From an uncultured bacterium (lineage in GTDB: Bacteria > CAIJMQ01), in the NCBI GenBank assembly GCA_903821905.1, contig CAIJMQ010000041.1, forward strand, positions 1-23,917: a DNA stretch of 23,917 bases, in the 5' to 3' direction. Below, piece after piece: positions 23,636 through 23,917 of this stretch. The notes beneath the pieces are model-generated. The model worked only from the letters and a program-made list of their open reading frames with translations. It ran no database searches and was not told the DNA's origin. Positions within the stretch are counted from its first letter, which is position 1. Each line of letters begins with the position of its first letter. Position numbers and translations under genes: made by a program.

Positions 23636-23917
23636 ATGAGAAAATTTACTATCGGATTGGATTTCGGGACAAACTCTGTTAGAGCATTATTGATAGATGT
23701 TTCAAACGGAGGCGAAATTGCATCTCATGTTGCCGATTACAAATCCGGCGACCGCGGTGTTATTACTGATTTTAAAGATTCGAGTGTAGCAAGACAAAAT
23801 CCCCGTGATTGGCTGAATGGAATGGAAAGTTCTATAAAAGAAGTTTTATTCAGCGCTCGTAAAAATAAAAATTTTAGCCCGAATAATGTTATCGGTATAG
23901 GTATTGCTACAACAGGC
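23636..23917 (+). CDS. araB: L-ribulokinase-like FGGY carbohydrate kinase, 5' part
   Basis: The first 94 codons of a gene cut by the window end. The start GLDFGTNSVRALLIDV is the phosphate-1 segment of the FGGY/actin-like ATPase fold. The next part, with the SVARQNPRDWLNGME segment and VIGIGIATTG, fits the ribulokinase (AraB) branch better than xylulokinase or glycerol kinase, since AraB proteins carry LARQHPADY-like text at this place. It would phosphorylate L-ribulose or a related ketopentose in arabinose use. The ATG lies 2 nt after the map stop; the ribosome binding site (GAGTG) is weak. The substrate-binding parts are outside the window, so the assignment within FGGY kinases is tentative. 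Confidence 0.75.
   Translation, partial: MRKFTIGLDFGTNSVRALLIDVSNGGEIASHVADYKSGDRGVITDFKDSSVARQNPRDWLNGMESSIKEVLFSARKNKNFSPNNVIGIGIATTG

Noticed and set aside
1-23917. CRISPR array, IS element, prophage, toxin-antitoxin or defence genes
   Set aside because: No regularly spaced repeats, transposase, integrase, phage or defence proteins were seen in any of the supported genes or gaps.

Overview
The window is a low-GC (judged by eye), gene-dense stretch from a Gram-negative-type bacterium. It has lipobox lipoproteins, Sec signal peptides and a type II secretion/type IV pilus-like pseudopilin. All genes I support are on the + strand. The lipoprotein/pseudopilin pair, the large DUF4954-like hexapeptide protein and the mixed family content suggest an uncultivated lineage of the Omnitrophota/PVC-like kind. 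That placement is inference from gene style, not a phylogenetic result. No plasmid, phage, IS element or CRISPR array was seen.

Layout. (1) 23-2645: a small membrane protein, a CNNM/CorB-type membrane protein with CBS domains, and a lipoprotein alkaline phosphatase whose start overlaps the CBS gene. (2) 2724-11935: a tight array of glycoside hydrolases and redox enzymes: cytoplasmic GH5, cytoplasmic GH2 beta-mannosidase, exported CBM35-GH26 beta-mannanase, GH13 alpha-glucosidase-type enzyme, SDR, iron-sulfur flavoprotein, second SDR and a glyoxalase-fold (VOC) protein. No terminator was seen between them and most gaps are short, so they probably form one operon or two. (3) 11948-14703: an exported DUF192 protein and a 736-residue left-handed beta-helix protein (DUF4954-like) that may be translated from a nearly leaderless mRNA. 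(4) 14894-15876: a lipoprotein and a pseudopilin, 5 nt apart, behind a good extended -10 promoter. (5) 15946-16287: tRNA-Cys(GCA), tRNA-Leu(UAA) and tRNA-Val(GAC) in a spacer rich in GTTAAC repeats. (6) 16342-23917: a housekeeping run: thrS lacking the TGS domain, pnp, dut, ftsK, map, and the start of an L-ribulokinase-like FGGY kinase cut by the window end. Pairs in this run overlap (pnp/dut 4 nt, ftsK/map 14 nt).

How it fits together. In region 2 the secreted GH26 would cut beta-mannan outside the cytoplasm. The GH5 and GH2 lack signal peptides and would finish imported manno-oligosaccharides inside. The window contains no transporter, SusC/D pair, mannosyl-phosphorylase or sugar-responsive regulator, so uptake must be encoded elsewhere. 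The co-linear SDRs, iron-sulfur flavoprotein and VOC protein form an unexplained redox module that may act on sugar-derived or plant-derived carbonyl compounds. Other points for a second look are a GH13 with its near-invariant region I Asn-His replaced by Thr-Tyr, and a hairpin in the thrS leader. No clearly new defence or mobile system was found.
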